Positions 9,701-19,575 of a stretch of 64,000 nucleotides of DNA are shown piece by piece; position 1 is the stretch's first letter, and each line of letters begins with the position of its first letter. The notes below the pieces were generated by a model. The model saw only the letters and a list, made by a program, of their open reading frames with translations. It made no database searches and had not been told where the DNA came from. A program made the position numbers and the translations under genes. Where the stretch lies: positions 1,320,001-1,384,000 of the forward strand of contig CALNXK010000129.1 of assembly GCA_942486035.1 (NCBI GenBank). Direction: 5' to 3'. The stretch comes from Porites lobata. Its lineage: Eukaryota > Cnidaria > Anthozoa > Scleractinia > Poritidae.

Positions 9701-11141
9701 AAGGGAGAGGAAATTTTGTTCTAGCTAGCAAGGAATTGGAGTTATCCGAGTTCGAGTTCACCGAGTAAAAATGCTCAAAAGTGGGGTGAAATCCAAGGGA
9801 AATGGGACTTGATTAAAGTTAGCGGGGAGGTCGACTTATCCGAGTTCCTTTTATCGAGGTTCTAGTGTACTTACATGTTTTTTTGCCAGCTCAAGAGCAA
9901 GGTCTTTTATCGATAACTTCTTTGAATGACTGTGATGGTAAGATCGCTTGCTCCGCGGTTTTACCGAGGAATTTCCAAGGCCGTTGTCCTGCAGATTCAT
10001 TAAAGGTATTATAAGAAGAGAGTTGAAGAAAGTAAAGGCGAAATGTAAAAAGCTATAGGGATATATAAGAGTACAGGAACAATACATGAGTGTAGAGGGT
10101 ATATGAAGAAGGGTACGGGCCTGATATGGGAGTACAAAGACGATACAAGGGAGTAGAGGGTAGATGTAGAGAGGTACAGGGAAATATGGAAGTACAAAGA
10201 CGATACAAGGGAGTAGAGGGTATATGTAGAAGGGTAAGGGGATATATGGGAGTACAAAGACGATACAAGGGAGTAGAGGGTAGATGTAGAAGGGTACAGG
10301 GATATATGGGATTACAAAGACGATACAAGGGAGTAGAGGGTAGATGTAGAAGGGTACGGGGATATATGGGATTACAAAGACGATACAAGGGAGTAGATAA
10401 TTTTTATGGGAGTACAAGGCGATTATAGATAAGAAGACTGTATGAAGAGGGTATGGGAATACACGGGAGTAATGGGCACGGTTCCTCGAAGGATGATTAA
10501 GTTCAACAAAAGGCTAACACAAATTTTATGCGTACGCTTCTTGCCCACGAAAAGCACAAAATATATTGTTGAGCCTTTACTGTGAGATCCACGATAATCG
10601 AATTTAATATATGGGAAGTTCAAAACAATTGCGTAGTAAAATTTTGATCCCTTTGGAGCGCATCGTCCTCTCGGGAACCGGGCGCCGGTAGGAAGAATAA
10701 TAGAACAAGGATATATAGGTAAGATAACGGGGAACATGGACTACATGGAGGATACAGGGAAGTATCGGAGGGGAAGCATAGAGAAACCTGTTGCTAAGGA
10801 GGGACAGGAGGGTACGGGCGATATGGGGTATAAAAGGGGGAAAACAGGACAATTGCATGATTGGCATCTTTTGTTAACTTAACGGTTAGCAGAGTTGTTC
10901 ACTTTTTAATTGTTGTTTTCTTTTTAAAATTGGCTATTAATACTTCCAACACTCAATGGGCTTGACAAATTTAAATAGAAAAGCAAAAAACGAAATGGAC
11001 TCTTGAAGTTGTTGTTAAATGATGTAATCGTGAAAATGGCCTATTAGGAAACTGACAAGGGGATTTTAACATCACAACTCACGGTAAACTTACCAGTAAA
11101 AGGCCAAGCAAGAGGAAAAACAGTGGACACGATCGAAACAT
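6755..11141 (-). CDS. OLF2: secreted olfactomedin-domain protein, frameshifted in exon 4
   Basis: Coding exons: 11094-11141 (signal peptide MFRSCPLFFLLLGLLL), 9875-9988 (linker with RSKR), 9082-9155 (helical LLKM exon), 8416-8683, 7318-7562 and 6755-7008 (stop). All donors and acceptors are canonical and phases agree except in exon 4, which is 74 nt instead of 73. An extra base gives TTG CTG AAG ATG ATC ATC TAA, a premature stop after about 60 residues. The rest of the OLF domain is well kept: GAWMKDP, YQWGGYTGVDLAVDEQGLWV, GNAFMACGVVYC, SMVDYNPRERVLYAWDN. The Asp of MVDYNP, a calcium ligand in myocilin, is present. The terminal exon differs from those of OLF3 and OLF4, while exons 1-4 nearly match OLF3. 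It is either a recent pseudogene, a heterozygous null, or an assembly error of one base. Confidence 0.8.
7730..7800. mobile_element. Fragment of the MITE seen complete at 40055-40231
   Basis: GAGCATTTTACTCACGTGGC and GGAACAAAAGAAAG match one end of the element in OLF4 intron 6. The other end is missing. It lies in OLF2 intron 5. Confidence 0.5.
9583..9867. mobile_element. pogo-like MITE abutting the OLF2 exon 3 donor
   Basis: The right end, read on the minus strand, is CACTAGAACCTCGATAAAAG, a Tigger/pogo-type terminus flanked by TA. The element is 285 bp long here and at 25801-26085, and is absent at the equivalent site of OLF4 (44760). The flanking TA is part of the 5' splice site GTAAGTA of the linker exon. 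The left end is poorly conserved. Confidence 0.6.
10057..10425. repeat. 60-bp minisatellite in OLF2 intron 2 (about 5 good units)
   Basis: Units of 60 bp carry GACGATACAAGGGAGTAGAG at 60-bp steps (10140, 10200, 10260, 10320, 10380), with degenerate units on the left. The period is a multiple of three, so several frames stay open on both strands. On the minus strand it reads as a 20-residue hydrophobic repeat (such as LPCIVFVLPYIPVPFYIYPL), in frame with the linker exon. Confidence 0.95.
10426..11093. other. Rest of OLF2 intron 2
   Basis: Purine-rich sequence with loosely periodic GGATACAGGG-like motifs, conserved in the equivalent introns at 26.93-27.60 kb and 45.77-46.48 kb. The open frames seen on the minus strand (for example the one beginning MFPVILPIYPCSI) look like by-products of the composition. 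I see no gene. Confidence 0.5.
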
Positions 11142-11237
11142 CTTCGGAGAAAATATAATCAGTCTGAAACTGCAAAGGAAAAATAATTAGTTTCGAAGGA
11201 CAATGTGAAGTCTAAGACTTAAGGCTTATTTTCTTAC

Positions 11238-11335
11238 CAATTTCTTCCAAAGCTTCTCTTCCCTATCAGGGTCTATCAGCAGTGTTTTTTGATCCCTCAC
11301 TTGAGGCACACTTGCCAAGTGAATGATTTTCTTGG
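11238..11335 (-). other. OLF2 5' UTR exon (upper limit uncertain)
   Basis: A canonical GTAAG donor at 11236-11237 pairs with the acceptor TTTGCAG ending at 11170, leaving a 68-bp intron before the signal-peptide exon (11094-11169). The sequence is conserved at 27747 and 46621. No ATG is seen in it on the minus strand. The transcription start cannot be placed. Confidence 0.5.
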
Positions 11336-14300
11336 CTGAGTTAACCTTTTTATTGCCTTCAGTTGTTTATTTTGCCCACCACCATTCATTGTTTAAAAAT
11401 ACGAACTTTTTCTTGTTCTAGTTTAGACTGATTAACACTTCCGCTTTGTCTACTTGTAAAATTAACGTTTGCTCGTCTCATTAAGGTCAATGTTAACTTC
11501 ATTTCAAAAACAGCAAATAAAACATGTTAGGTAGACGTTCCGAATGTGGAGTATTCGGCTTTTGCATATTAATGTTGTGTTCAAAAATGAAACAGCTACA
11601 AATATAATAAATGTTACATACGCGCTTCTAGTCACTGAATTAAAAATAATAGTTATTTTTGTTTTATAAAAAATTGAAGGTATTAAAGTAAGTTATAAAG
11701 GGCCAGAAATTTAACTGTCAAGTGTTATCGAGATATGATACTCAAGTACAAGCGTCCAGACTGAAAAAGTCACAGAAGTGAGCCTTCTTCAAGATCGTTT
11801 TAAACGCTGCTGATCAGGTTTATATAATGGCCGAATCTTTATTAGAGACGGATAAATCATCTCTAGTAGAAATTCGGCCTGCCCAATGTCGCATTCGCAA
11901 GATCATCTCTTACCCGGTACAGCGGTAAACTAAGATCTTTGCTCACCGAAACTTAGTCCACCAAAGCTGCTTTTCACGGACTTCTTTTCTGACAGGGCCT
12001 GAAAGGCTCAGTGGTACGGGGAGAATTTATCGCCCTAGTTGTCGCGCGACATGAGCTTTGTTTTGGTCTCAACTGCAAATTCCCACAGCGCGATTTGCCT
12101 GAGGCATGTCGCAGTGAAACGATTTTGATCGAAAAATGCAGTAATGTACGTACAGTTTATCCCCATCCTGCTTTGGAGAAACTGTCATACCCATGGTAAA
12201 TGTTGTCGTTTGCAAACTAAGGGCATGGTAACCTGAGATCAGGCCCAATTTTAGCGGCTAGTATAGAATCCATAAATTCTCTCTTACGCGTTCGCGTTTC
12301 GCCTTTCTCGCCGGAAACTTATTTGTCAAGCGAAACGAAAATAGAGCTTGATCTCAAGTTAGGGCCATGGCGACATCACAACCTCAAATTTACTGTAAAA
12401 CGGCTGAGTCAAATTCGTTTGGTATTATTACCTTTTTCAATTAACTTGAAGTTCGGATTCTAAGCGCAACGATTAGTCTGATTAGTGCACATTTGCGCCT
12501 TTCGAACTTATTTCTATGTTTCAAAAAATGATATTTTTTACAGAAAAAAGATATTGCTTGTGAAATTGCGAGTAAATTACCATGTTAAATTGCCGTTAGT
12601 TTTACATAAGGTCAAATGAAAAAGCTGCTCGACAAAATTGCCCATGTAAGCCGCACGATAAGGTAACCGACGCACATGACTTAGTAAAATTATAATTTTC
12701 TTTTGTGCACTGAGCTTAGTTAGAAAAATGGAAATACAGAGGAAAGCTGTGGCGTTTTGGAACTTCATAAGGAAATCAGATTAAATTGGTCCAAAATATT
12801 GGGAGTTTCTACAAACTGGGACTTTAAGTGCCTGGCTTGAGAGTAGATTCATCAGTTTATCGGGAAAGTTAATCGAATTATCGTGAAGTCCGAGAAACTT
12901 ATATTTTGAGTGACCAAATAAATAAAACTAGATCGAGAAAGTTTTTGCTAAGAAAAATTTTTTTTCGGAAATTTGCTCAGCATATGAAACAAAAAGGCTA
13001 ACGGCACAGGCAACATACATACCTGATACATAAAGCACTCCAATGTTTTGAGCAGCTTACGAGCTAACATCTTCGAGCACAATGCATAAAAATATATTAA
13101 ATACATTACAAGAAAAAACTGTGTCTACTCATAAAAGAACCTAATATTCACAAAAATTGCAAGAAACTTGAAGATCAACCGATTTTGATAGTTAGTCTAG
13201 ATTGGCAAGATATCTATTAGCCTATAATCTATTATAAAACAATGCAAGACGGGATAATCTCTTTCGAACACTGATTAACCGTCAATAAAAATGTGTTTGT
13301 TAAGTTGTTCCATATAAACCGAAAATAATTGACTCAAAAGCTTTTGAAAAACTTATTAAGCTTCATACACTGCAATAAATCCGTTGATTTTGTTCCTCAG
13401 TGTAAATACTAAAATGTTGTCAATAGCCTCTCGCCGCATCGAAGATCGGTTAGCCTATAGTTTAAAAACCTGCACCGTCATATACTTTACATGCCGTTTC
13501 CAAATATTTACAGAATTGTAATTCTTTATACGCCCCGAGTTTAACAGTTTCTATATGATCCGGCTGCTAACCTTGAGGAACAATTCATGACATGGTCTAA
13601 AGAGAAAAACATGTCTTACAATCCGAACAAATGTAAAGCCGGAACGTATCTTCAGAAGTAGTAAAGGCAACATTAATTGTTGATGTAACTCTGTATTTCA
13701 CATTCCTCAATGGAGTAGTCTTGTTCTACTGGGGGTTACTATCCAGAGTTATTCCAAGTTTCGGGCGCGTGTTAATCTTAAATTAATTAACGCAACAAAT
13801 GTCTTCATGTTCTAGGACCCTTAGAAAAGAGCAATATTCACAAGCTGAAATAGATCACTTGTTTACTTTCTTGGTTTTGCCTAATTTTAGCTATGGCTTA
13901 CCTTTATACGGAGCGTCTGAACCTGATCTCAATATATAGAACTGTTTAGATGTCATTAGAGCCGTTTTATTTCTCACCCCGTTTTGATTAAGGATTTATT
14001 AAAGAAGCAAGACTGTAAAATTTTTAAGAAAGTAACCTCTAATAAATACTATCACCCGCTAGCTCCATATTTATTTCTTCAAAGAACGTCGGTTCTTATA
14101 ATCTCCCTAAAAACAATGTGCCAGTCCTAAAATGAACTGTGCGTTTCATGTCTGCCAACCTCAGTACAGGATAGTTAGGATTCTATGATTAGTTTATTTA
14201 TTTTATTGTGTATTGCGGTATTAATGACAGTTGTAACATAGGATATGTATTTTACCCTTGTGCGATTCAAAGACCTCAGAGAGTTAGTTTATAATAACTA

Positions 14301-14539
14301 TACAGCGTGATCCGGCGCATAGTTTTGAGGCTCAGTCTTTTCTTAAGTTTCTAACAAACGAACAACACATTTTTAAAACTCAGAATCAACGAGCGATTGG
14401 AGACGAATCGAAAACCCGATCGTTGAATGCATAATGCAAAAAAAATTGAACAGTAAATTAATAGTGTGGTAGCGACCTAGCACCACAAATGACCATATGA
14501 AAATCTTGATAAGAAAATCTTCTTTGCTTTCAATATCAG
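11336..14539. other. OLF2 upstream spacer, left part
   Basis: AT-rich non-coding DNA, nearly identical to 27.85-31.99 kb apart from the insertion at 30163-31113 there. It should contain the OLF2 promoter close to 11.34 kb, but no convincing TATA or initiator could be chosen. No conserved open frame of note. Confidence 0.5.
11828..11880. repeat. 20-bp-stem hairpin upstream of OLF2
   Basis: GGCCGAATCTTTATTAGAGA, an 11-base loop, then TCTCTAGTAGAAATTCGGCC. One A-C mismatch and two wobble pairs are present. The copy near 28339 has C in place of T at one wobble position, giving a full pair. Confidence 0.6.
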
Positions 14540-14796
14540 AGAGGGTCGAAAGGCGTTAGCGAAACGCACTTATTCGAGCGAACGCGGATGACCATGGTGA
14601 AGTGGAAAGGGCTACGACCGGGTTCTATGGGCTTAACTATTTATAGCCACCAACATTAAATTTATTTAATGATTATTTTCGCTCAGAGGGTTGAGTTTTC
14701 TACTTAAATGTTGTCCAAAATAGTAAGTAAACACTTCAAGTGAAAATATCATTAAAAGAAACAGACTGAAATGTCAAGCTATATGCCAGTTTCTTT

Positions 14797-14836
14797 TTAT
14801 TATTATTATTATTGTTATTATTATTATTATTATTAT
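14797..14836 (+). repeat. (TTA)n microsatellite
   Basis: A TTA trinucleotide run with one G interruption. The second spacer lacks it at the equivalent position (about 32255). Confidence 0.9.
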
Positions 14837-16039
14837 TTGCATTTCGAATATTAATCTGATAGACAAGTTGTTTTGAACACTTATATCGAGAACTGAATCA
14901 TTCTATTTCTGAGATTTTCTGTCTTTGAAACTTATACCAGTAGCCAGGAACAAAAGATAATAATTTTGGATTCTTTGTCCCACGTAAATCAGTTAGAAAA
15001 CTTCTTTGTCTGTCAACCACATGCAAATCTGAAATATGACGTGCTAAATTTTCCACAGTCGACTTTTATATTTTTTCTCAAAACGTTCCCATTACTTCTT
15101 TCTTTAAGGGTCTATTTAGCTGCTAAAAATCGCTGAACATATTTCTTGCAATGGAGAAATCTAAGAATTACATTAAACAGAATATAATTCCACACAACAA
15201 TGGTTTGAAATCATGAACTTGAAGTCTTTTTGCATGCATTTCAGTCTCAGGAAGAGCCAGAAGGCATTTGAGCGTAACGCATTCGTTCATTCGCGCGAGT
15301 AATCCCGTGCGAGACTTGAGATCAACGCGGTAAAGTCAGTGGAGCCGATGTACGCTTCAAGTTCTGATGAGCTTTAAAATTATATCAGTTATTTATATTT
15401 TCTAACCGGATTTTCTAACTAAAATGTTGTTTTTAACAGTAACACTGTAAAGTGAATAAGAAAGGAATTATCATTCAGTTTCTATAGACTCACAAATCAA
15501 TTATAATAATTATTAGACACTCCCTGGAGGATTTTGCTGAATTCAATAAAGGAAACAGACTAAAATATCACAAGCCAGTAAAGGCATGAAATTTAGGCCC
15601 TGAAGAGAGCTATTTTTTTCGAGTTTTTGAATATTTATCAAAAATTGTTTTGGAAACCTATATCGGCAAAATTACTTCTTGATTTTGACAATTTGTCACT
15701 CTTTTGATTCTAAAAGCGGAAGCCAGATGCGAAAGAAAATAAAATTTGAGACTTTGCAATGTATGGGTAAATCAGTTAGAAAATTATAATACATATTTGT
15801 CTGTTCGTTTAAGTCTAGCATAAAAAAGCCTTTATGCAAATCCCGCTTTATACTCAGACGTGTTAAGTTTTCCACTGACTTCGGCAAAATTATATTTTAT
15901 TTTTTGACTTTTTGTGGCCAATTTTCGTTGTCTGAGTGTTCTTAGTTTTTCTGTATACGAATCTTTCAAATTTTAAGTTTACCAAACTAATTCATCTTTA
16001 CCTCACACTACACTGTTGCTGAAATTTGTTTTTTTTCGT

Positions 16040-17358
16040 TTCGGAGAAAAATTAGCACGTCGCTATATTAAAAAGCTAAAGTTAGGACTTACCTTAGACC
16101 GTTCTCTATTCTTCATCTTTTTCTGCCTTTTGTCCTCTGTTCGATAAATCTTGGATATAAAATAACATATTTAAAACAACTCAGTATGACTGTCTACGAT
16201 TTTTGATCATGCAGTGCATCGAAATATCTCATCACTCCCGCTTTCGCGAAAGTCGGGTTTTATATCCCGACACGACAGAGTGTTTCTCAAACAGCGCCGA
16301 GTTTTTCTCTCGGAACTAATTAATTCCTTTAGTTTAAAATTGGTCTATCATTTTAGGTAGAAAGTTCCTTACCAAACAAACAAAGAGCCCAATCAGAAAA
16401 TCCCTATTGTAAGTTTCCATACATACTATTCCGGAAACTACCCCATTTTTCCATCTCTCCACCTTCGAATTCATTGTCGAGGCGATTAGCAAACATAATC
16501 AAGAAGATTTGATCACAGTAATCAAAACATAACCAATCGCCGTAAAGAGTTTTCTTTGAAAAGGCTTCGCTACAACCGAAAATGTAATTATCCCGGCACT
16601 TTACAGCAGGGACGGACTTGCTCCACTGAGCCAAGAGCCACATGGCTATTGACTGAGTATAATAAGCATAATTTACTCGACTTCCGTTTCGACAGCGACA
16701 GGGCCGGCTACGGAAATAAAGTTAAAGCAGCAATTCCGGGAAATAAATCTGCCAGGTACCGATTTACTTTAACTACCTGTTTTTTGAAAGATTTGATAGG
16801 GAAAGTTAAATAAATCTTGCTGAGTGATGAACTGTAGTGAAATGAACCATGAAGTGAGCTCCTTCCGTGAAGGTCATTTCTTCTCGCTTTCTCTCGCTCT
16901 CATAATATTTTGGTTTGCATTTCTTGAACAAAATTGCTTCTACCAGTATGTTATTTTTATTGAATAAGCCAGAACGCTTTACCTGTACCGTTCAGCAATC
17001 AAAAGCGAAAGCAAACAAACGGGACATTAATCCTAGTTACTGTGTAAACCAACTTTTCCCCCAGAAATGCGACGGTTGATTCAGACGTAGGAACTTAATT
17101 AGTCGGTCTCAATTCATTTTTTTTTTTACGATGTACAATGTTCTGCAATTCTTACCAGTGAAAATAAATTATTAGCGATTTATGCATTAGGTCCGGTACG
17201 TGTTTGGTTCCACGTTGGAACTGGGCCTAATTGGTGCCGGTACTAGATGGGAAAGAAAAAAGTGAAAATCGTTTGGAAAAATTAACTAATAAACGTTCGC
17301 AGCTGAAGAAGTGAACTGCAAAATTTTCATATTATTGTGTTCAACTGTTAAACTAGTA
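16040..17358. other. Spacer segment without recognised gene
   Basis: The plus-strand open frame at 16556-16813 (85 codons) is kept with one change in the other copy (33949-34206), but the two blocks are so recent that this says nothing about selection. A minus-strand frame overlaps it. I do not recognise either product. Confidence 0.3.
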
Positions 17359-17545
17359 CAGTAGAACCTCGATAACTAGAACTCGGATAACTCGAATTCC
17401 CCGGCGCTAGCTCGGACTAAAAGTTTGCTTTCCCTTGATCAATATTTCACTTAACTGTTTAAGCCGATAACCCAAATTCCCGCTGTCTAACTCGAACTGT
17501 TTTTAGTTTCCCTTCAGAGGTCGAGTTACCGGGCGTAATCTACTG
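17359..17545. mobile_element. pogo/Tigger-like MITE, 187 bp, TA duplication
   Basis: Ends CAGTAGAACCTCGATAACTA and GTTACCGGGCGTAATCTACTG, flanked by TA on both sides. Repeated internal AACTCG motifs. An identical insertion lies at 34751-34937, so it predates the segmental duplication. Confidence 0.75.
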
Positions 17546-19424
17546 TATATACACGTCTTTATTATTTTGAACTGAAGCTGTAGAGAGGTGTAGGCAAGAT
17601 AAGGTTGATTTCCCCACATTGGCAAAACTTGTAGGTGGTAACAATTAGATTACCGATTGGATAATTAAACTGGAATTGGAACTGAAACTGTTACTAAATT
17701 TTACATACAGCCGTTATATATAGCTTTCAAGGCAAAAATCGCTCAAATCAATGGTCTGCCATTTTTATCTCTGTTCTAGCAAAAGTGATTAATTTAGTTT
17801 CTGAAAAAGAGCAGTGCTGAAATTTTGGATTAATTTATACCGGTATATCAATATTTCAGTTCCTGAATTTTTGTAAGGGAGAATTTTATTTGTCATGACA
17901 GGTCCCTTGAACGCGGGAAAGTGAACTTCCCATCCTGTACCGTCCTTTTTTAAATGTCATTGAAATGTCCACAGTCAAATATTTATTAAACGCCCTTAGC
18001 TAGTTTAACAGTGTGTACGACGTGATCCAGCACCTTCTTATGAAACTTTTCTGAATCTACCGACCGCTGGACCCACTTCTACGAGTGAGCAAGTGGTATA
18101 AAAACTTTAAGAACTTTAAGTCATTTTTGTCCTTGGTTTAACTGTCTCATTGCTGTCGTCGATCGGTGGCGCAGCTGCTAATAATCGCGGAACATTTTTT
18201 ATGCTATGAAGAAATCTGTACACTACATTAGTAATGTAAAAAAAGTACGATTTCACACCGCATGAATGAAATCGTTTTGAATGCAAATAGTCTCAGAAGG
18301 AGCCAAAAGGCATCGAAACGCACTCATTCGCGCGAAACTTGAGATCGCAACGCGGTGAAGTCAGTGCGAGCCGAGATGGACGTAATCTAGTACGTAGCTG
18401 GTGGGATTAGTGGGCGAGTGCTGTGTTTAGGCGGCGGAGCCGCTTGAAGATTGAGAGGAAGTCAAATTGGATTGATTTTTGCGGCTCGAGAATGTTCCTC
18501 GCCGCTCGCTTCGCGAGGTGGCGTTTAATACGTTCAGATCAACTTGGGCATGAACTTAAACTTAACAATTAGACCGATTATTTACGCTTTCTAAGAAGAT
18601 TCACAACTGAAATGTTGTCTTTAGCAGACACACTCTCGTCTGGTAAGTGAAAAATTTCAATTAATGAATTTGACTAAGAAAAGGTCGATCACGCGGGTCA
18701 TACTAAGTTTCGTAAACTAAAGGAAATACACAGGAAATTTAGGCCATTGAAAAGTGATGGTAATTTTCGAAAATAATAATAAAAAGATTTTTTTAACACG
18801 CTTATCGTAAAAAGGACTTTTTGATTTTGACATTTTGTGTCCCAGCCAGTGGGGAAGATATTATTTTTATTTGAAACTAATTTATATTGAATGTATGTGT
18901 TCATTATTTAAAATAAACCTCTTTGTCTCTCCATGACAGCTCAGCATGAAAATATGAGTTTATGCAAATCTTCGATCTTCATACGTTAGTTTTCCACCAA
19001 TGTTCAAAGCGTCCACAATGTATTTATATATTATTTTTGACCATTTTTGACCATTTTTTTGTTCTTAGTGTGCTTAATTTTTCCCTATTCGAAAATTTAA
19101 ATTTTACATTTGATGAAACTAAAGAAGTTCATCGGATAACAGTAAAACCAGACTGTTGCCGAAATTTGTTTTTACTTTTTTGAGTAAAATGAGCACGTTG
19201 CTGAAATCAGTAGATAAGGTAGTAAAGCCAAGGCATAGCAGAGGGCCTTTTAAGTCGCCCTCCTCGGTTTTCAGTAATTTCCACTTGCTTATCATGACCA
19301 CTGCGACGATCAAATCTTCATTCTTCAAATGTGTAATACCACAGTTTACATCATCTTCATTGCTTCATTCCATTCACGGGTTAAGATGAGCTCAACAAAT
19401 TTTCCTGCTCCCAATGCAATGTAC

Positions 19425-19575
19425 GGGTCTTTATAGCTCAATTGTTTAGAGCACTGCAGCGCTAACGCAGATGCTATGGGTTCGAATCCCGTTGAAGTGC
19501 CGAAATTTTTTTCGGGTTAATTTGCAATTGCTTAAATTGCACTTACTGTTGCGACGATCATATCTTCATTTTTAA
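19425..19575 (+). repeat. tRNA-derived SINE
   Basis: The head resembles a tRNA: box A TAGCTCAATTG (19434-19444) and box B GGTTCGAATCC (19479-19489), with an imperfect anticodon arm (CTGCA against CGCAG, C at the position of U33). A SINE body GTGCCGAAATTTTTTTCGGG and tail GCGACGATCATATCTTCATT follow. The mismatched anticodon arm and body argue against a working tRNA gene. Confidence 0.7.

Larger units (their letters stand above)
14540..19160. repeat. Three diverged copies of a repeat of about 0.85 kb
   Basis: Copies at about 14540-15130, 15230-16030 and 18246-19160 share an ordered series: GCGAAACGCAC-type start, an AAATGTTGTC segment, AATTTAGGCC, TTGATTTTGACATTTTGTGTC, AAATCAGTTAGAAAACTTC, TTTGTCTGTC, and TTTTCCAC near the end. 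The same three occur in the second spacer (about 31990, 32680, 35650), and one more in unit 1 (2911-3760). I recognise no known family and see no coding capacity. Confidence 0.65.

Noticed and set aside
10126..10428. Plus-strand open frame through the OLF2 minisatellite (and similar frames at 26334, 26573, 45177)
   Set aside because: Frames are open only because a 60-bp unit repeats without stop; no start context, no conservation outside the array, and opposite to the OLF gene.
11094..11335. Alternative frame joining the OLF 5' UTR exon (LLIDPDREEKLWKKL) to the signal-peptide exon in another phase
   Set aside because: The frame is not kept in OLF4, where five bases (TATAT) are missing, so it is probably chance; the MFRSCPLFFLLL frame is kept in all.
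16556..16813. 85-codon plus-strand frame (also 33949-34206)
   Set aside because: Conserved only between two recently duplicated blocks; overlapping minus-strand frame, no domain, no splice or promoter context.
19425..19500. Functional tRNA gene
   Set aside because: Anticodon stem mismatch, C at position 33, and an attached SINE body and tail; the second copy has an insertion in the T arm.
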